Source: an uncultured bacterium (GTDB taxonomy: Bacteria > Pseudomonadota > Alphaproteobacteria > SP197). From it: 16,908 nucleotides of DNA. The DNA lies in the NCBI GenBank assembly GCA_938014945.1, contig CALLQH010000269.1, forward strand, positions 1 through 16,908. Direction: 5' to 3'. The position numbers and the translations under genes were made by a program. Shown here piece after piece: positions 14,281-16,908 of this stretch (position 1 is its first letter; every line of letters begins with the position of its first letter). A model generated the notes under the pieces. That model searched no databases. It had not been told where the DNA came from and saw only the letters and a program-made list of their open reading frames with translations.

Positions 14281-16805
14281 TGGGCGCTTCCCTGGGTCTC
14301 GCGCTGCGTCTTGCCCGCCGCGATCTGCGCGGCGGCTGGAAAAGCTTTCGTCTCGCCATGGTCGGGCTGGCGCTGGGCGTGGCGACCATCGCCGGCATCG
14401 GCAGCTTCGGCGCCGGCCTGGTCGACGGTCTGCGCGAGAACGGCCGTGTCCTGCTGGGCGCCGATGTCGCCCTGCTCACCACCATGCTGGAACTCGACCC
14501 CGCCCAGAGCGGCTGGCTGGAGGAGCGCGGCACGGTCTCCCAGAGCCTGGAGATGAACGCCATGGCGATGGCGGGCGACAACCCGCCCCTGCTGGTGAGC
14601 CTGAAGGCGGTCGACGGTCTCTGGCCGCTCTACGGCGCGGTAACGCTGGACCCCGAGATGCCGCTCGCCGATGCCCTGGCGGCGCGCGACGGCGATGCGG
14701 GCGCGGTTGCCGACGCCGCCTTTGCCGAGCGCATGGGCCTTGCCGTGGGCGACCGCTTCACCATGGGCGAGCGCACCTTTCGCCTCAATGCAACCCTGGT
14801 CGACGAACCGGACCGGGCGAGCGCGCCCTTCCAGCTTGGCCCCCGCGTGCTGGTGGCGCGCGACGGGCTGGAGGGTTCCGGCCTGCTGGGTCCGGCGACC
14901 ATGGCCCGCTACACCTATCGCGTGAAGCTGCCCGAGGGCGCGGATGCCGCCGCCTTCACCGAAGACCTGGAGGCCGCCTGGCCAGATGCCGGCTGGCGCG
15001 TACGGAGCCACGAAAACGCCAACCCCTCCCTGCTGCGTTTCCTGGAGCGGCTGCGCCTGTTCATCACCCTGGTCGGCCTTGCCGCCCTGCTGGTCGGCGG
15101 CATCGGCGTCGCAAGCGCCGTGCGCACCTATCTGGAGCGCAAGACCGGCGCGGTGGCGATCCTCAAGGCGCTGGGCGCGCCATCGCGCCTGATCTTCACG
15201 GTCTACCTGATCGAGGTCGCTGCCATGGCGATGGCCGGCGTCGCCCTGGGCCTGGTGGCGGGCGCCCTGCTGCCGCCGCTGATCGGCGGCCTGGCCCAGG
15301 CCGCCCTGCCGGTGCCCGTGGCCGCCGGCGTCTATCCCCTGCCCCTGGCTCTGGCCGCGGCCTTCGGCCTGCTCACCGCGCTGGTCTTTGCCCTGTTGCC
15401 GCTCGCCGCAACCCGCGACGTCCCCGCGGCCGCCCTGCTGCGCGAACGCGGCGCAGGCAGCGGCGGCGGCAGGCCGCGGCGCGGCGACATCGCGCTGGTC
15501 GCCCTGCTGTCGGCGGTGCTGGCGGGCCTTGCCGTCGCCGCCTCGGCCGATCATGTCCTGGCCGCCGCCTTCGTCGCCGGGGCCATGGTCGCCCTCCTGC
15601 TCTTCCGGCTGGCAGGGGCGGGCCTGATCGCGGCGCTGCGGCGCGTGCGCCACGCCCGCTCGCCCGTGCTGCGGCTGGCGCTGGGCGGTCTGGTGCGCCC
15701 CGGGGCGGCGACCGGCGCCGTCGTCGTCGCCTTCGGCATCGGCCTCACGGTGCTGACCGCCGTGGCCGGCGTGCAGGCGAACCTGCGCCAGGAGATCGGC
15801 GCCACCCTGCCCGAGAACGCCCCGGCCTTTTTCTTCATCGACATCCAGCCCGACCAGATCGAGCCCTTCACCCAGCTTGCCCAAGGCACGCCCGGCGTGA
15901 GTGCCGTCGATTCCGTGCCCAGCCTGCGCGGGCGCATCATGGCGATCAACGGCGTGCCGGTGAGCGAGGCGCAGATCGATCCCTCCGTGCGCTGGGCTGC
16001 CGACGGCGACCGCGGCGTCACTTATGCCGCGGCGGCCCCCGACAACGCCGACATCGTGGAGGGCGCCTGGTGGGCGCCCGACTATGCCGGGCCGCCTCTG
16101 CTTTCCTTCGATGCCGAGATCGCCGAGGGATTCGGCATCGGCATCGGCGACACCCTGACGGTCAACGTCATGGGCCGCGACATCACCGCGACCATTGCCA
16201 ACCTGCGGCGGATCGACTGGGCGACCATGGGCATCAACTTCGTGCTCGTGTTCGATCCCGGCATCCTGCGCGGTGCGCCCCACACCCACATCGCCACCGT
16301 CCATGCCGCCGCGTCCTCCGAAAGCGCCCTGCGCAGCGCCGTGGCGCGCGACTTCCCCAATGTCTCGGCCATCGGCGTACGGGACGTGCTGGGCGACGTG
16401 CTGGCGATCCTCTCGCGCATCGACGCCGCCATCGGCGGCATCGCGGGACTGGCCCTGCTTGCCGGCATCGTCGTGCTGGCCGAGGCGGTGGCGGCCCAGC
16501 AGCGCCGGCGCGTCTACGACGCCGCGGTGATGAAGGTGCTGGGTGCGACCCGGCGCCAGCTTGCCGCCGCCTTCACCATCGAACACCTGATCCTGGGCGG
16601 GGCGACCGCCGTGCTGGCGCTCCTCCTGGGCGGGCTGGCGGCATGGGGCGTGGTCAGCTTCGTGCTGGGAACCGACTGGATGCTGCCCTGGACATCGCTG
16701 CTGGCGGTGGCTGTGCTGGCGCTGGCGGTTTCGCTCGTCGCGGGTATCGCGGCAAGCTGGCGCGCGCTCGCCCAGCCCGCGGCGCCGATCCTGCGCGGTC
16801 AATAA
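14280..16805 (+). CDS. ybbP: FtsX-type ABC permease (YbbP-like)
   Basis: An 841-residue inner-membrane protein with about ten hydrophobic segments: near residues 24-46, 260-282, 308-332, 353-376, 403-422, 427-447, 478-498, 718-740, 767-797 and 806-826. Two FtsX domains (about 263-385 and 721-835) each begin with a helix followed by the cytoplasmic coupling motif, ERKTGAVAILKALGAPSR and VYDAAVMKVLGATRRQ. Large periplasmic domains lie between segments 1 and 2 (about 47-258) and before the last three helices (about 500-716). This 10-helix, two-FtsX plan and length match E. coli YbbP (804 residues) rather than LolC/E or MacB. A glycine- and arginine-rich linker lies at 389-402. Work in E. coli, as I recall it, links YbbAP with TesA in handling hydrophobic molecules from the inner membrane. 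The start at 14280 shares one base with the ATPase stop. Confidence 0.92.
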   Translation: MGASLGLALRLARRDLRGGWKSFRLAMVGLALGVATIAGIGSFGAGLVDGLRENGRVLLGADVALLTTMLELDPAQSGWLEERGTVSQSLEMNAMAMAGDNPPLLVSLKAVDGLWPLYGAVTLDPEMPLADALAARDGDAGAVADAAFAERMGLAVGDRFTMGERTFRLNATLVDEPDRASAPFQLGPRVLVARDGLEGSGLLGPATMARYTYRVKLPEGADAAAFTEDLEAAWPDAGWRVRSHENANPSLLRFLERLRLFITLVGLAALLVGGIGVASAVRTYLERKTGAVAILKALGAPSRLIFTVYLIEVAAMAMAGVALGLVAGALLPPLIGGLAQAALPVPVAAGVYPLPLALAAAFGLLTALVFALLPLAATRDVPAAALLRERGAGSGGGRPRRGDIALVALLSAVLAGLAVAASADHVLAAAFVAGAMVALLLFRLAGAGLIAALRRVRHARSPVLRLALGGLVRPGAATGAVVVAFGIGLTVLTAVAGVQANLRQEIGATLPENAPAFFFIDIQPDQIEPFTQLAQGTPGVSAVDSVPSLRGRIMAINGVPVSEAQIDPSVRWAADGDRGVTYAAAAPDNADIVEGAWWAPDYAGPPLLSFDAEIAEGFGIGIGDTLTVNVMGRDITATIANLRRIDWATMGINFVLVFDPGILRGAPHTHIATVHAAASSESALRSAVARDFPNVSAIGVRDVLGDVLAILSRIDAAIGGIAGLALLAGIVVLAEAVAAQQRRRVYDAAVMKVLGATRRQLAAAFTIEHLILGGATAVLALLLGGLAAWGVVSFVLGTDWMLPWTSLLAVAVLALAVSLVAGIAASWRALAQPAAPILRGQ

Positions 16806-16908
16806 TTGGTGATCAACGGACTCAAACCCTTGGCGTACCGTCGCTTTCGCCCTTGAAGCCAACCGGTTCCGCTTCCACATATCGGTACCGAATGGTACGG
16901 TTTCGGCC
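16806..16908. other. Gene-free end of the window
   Basis: After the permease stop no coding region can be supported on either strand. The stretch is less GC-rich at first. It holds a dyad GAAGC-N11-GCTTC (16855-16875) around the palindrome AACCGGTT (16861-16868), and a second inverted repeat described separately. TTGAAG at 16853-16858 could be a weak -35 but lacks a good -10. There is no U-tract hairpin, so no intrinsic terminator can be called. It is probably the upstream region of a gene to the right. Confidence 0.4.
16885..16898. promoter_or_regulatory. Operator-like inverted repeat GTACC-GAAT-GGTAC
   Basis: Five-base arms are perfect (GTACC and GGTAC) around a four-base centre, with a further C/G pair one base beyond a mismatch. 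Short dyads of this size and spacing are the usual form of TetR/AcrR-family operators. The gene it would control, if any, lies outside the window. Confidence 0.35.

Noticed and set aside
14268..16880. Open frame of 870 codons opposite the FtsX-type permease
   Set aside because: The Gln/His/Gly/Arg-rich product has no hydrophobic core or motif, while the plus-strand permease has two FtsX domains. The length reflects codon bias in high-GC DNA.
1..16908. Mobile elements, CRISPR arrays, tRNA or rRNA genes
   Set aside because: No transposase or integrase motif, no regular repeat-spacer pattern, no tRNA cloverleaf, and no block of distinct base composition was recognised by reading the sequence. 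A covariance-model scan was not possible here.

Overview
The window looks like ordinary chromosome from a high-GC alphaproteobacterium, perhaps of the Rhodospirillales or a related order. This is an inference from the strongly G/C-ending codons, an IalB-type secreted protein beside rlmN, a Rhizobium etli ReAV-type asparaginase, acetoacetyl-CoA synthetase, and many 1-4 base gene overlaps. I see no transposase, integrase, phage gene, CRISPR array, tRNA or rRNA. The window is almost fully coding; the longest gene-free stretch is 136 bases.

Left block (1-4157, minus strand). Read from right to left: a SpoU/TrmH-family RNA methyltransferase, a secreted IalB-like protein, RlmN, a small PGPGW-like membrane protein, a protein made of three fused Rid (YjgF/YER057c) domains, and the N-terminus of a GNAT acetyltransferase that runs off the window. 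Two RNA-modifying enzymes flank the secreted protein. The triple Rid protein is the most unusual gene here.

Centre (4158-8825). A type III (ReAV-like) asparaginase diverges from the methyltransferase gene and converges on acetoacetyl-CoA synthetase (aacS). Diverging from aacS is a translationally coupled pair: a DMT/EamA permease and a small CDKN3-like tyrosine phosphatase.

Right-centre (8810-12352). A minus-strand operon runs phhB (pterin carbinolamine dehydratase), a YkvA/DUF1232 membrane protein, an MFS transporter and proline iminopeptidase (pip). It has two ATGA overlaps. Its last gene overlaps the convergent phosphatase gene by 16 bases. A small zincin-type metallopeptidase diverges from phhB.

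Right block (12356-16805). A TesA-like SGNH esterase and ThpR (RNA 2',3'-cyclic phosphodiesterase), sharing one base, diverge from an ABC ATPase and an FtsX-type permease, which also share one base. The two pairs are separated by only 21 bases. This is the tesA / ybbA-ybbP arrangement known from E. coli and is probably a functional module acting on lipids or hydrophobic compounds at the inner membrane. The final 103 bases hold no gene but contain an inverted repeat that looks like an operator for a gene beyond the window.

I find no convincing wholly new system. The best leads are the single-chain triple Rid protein with uneven active-site conservation, the tight esterase/ABC divergent locus, and the phhB-ykvA-MFS-pip operon.
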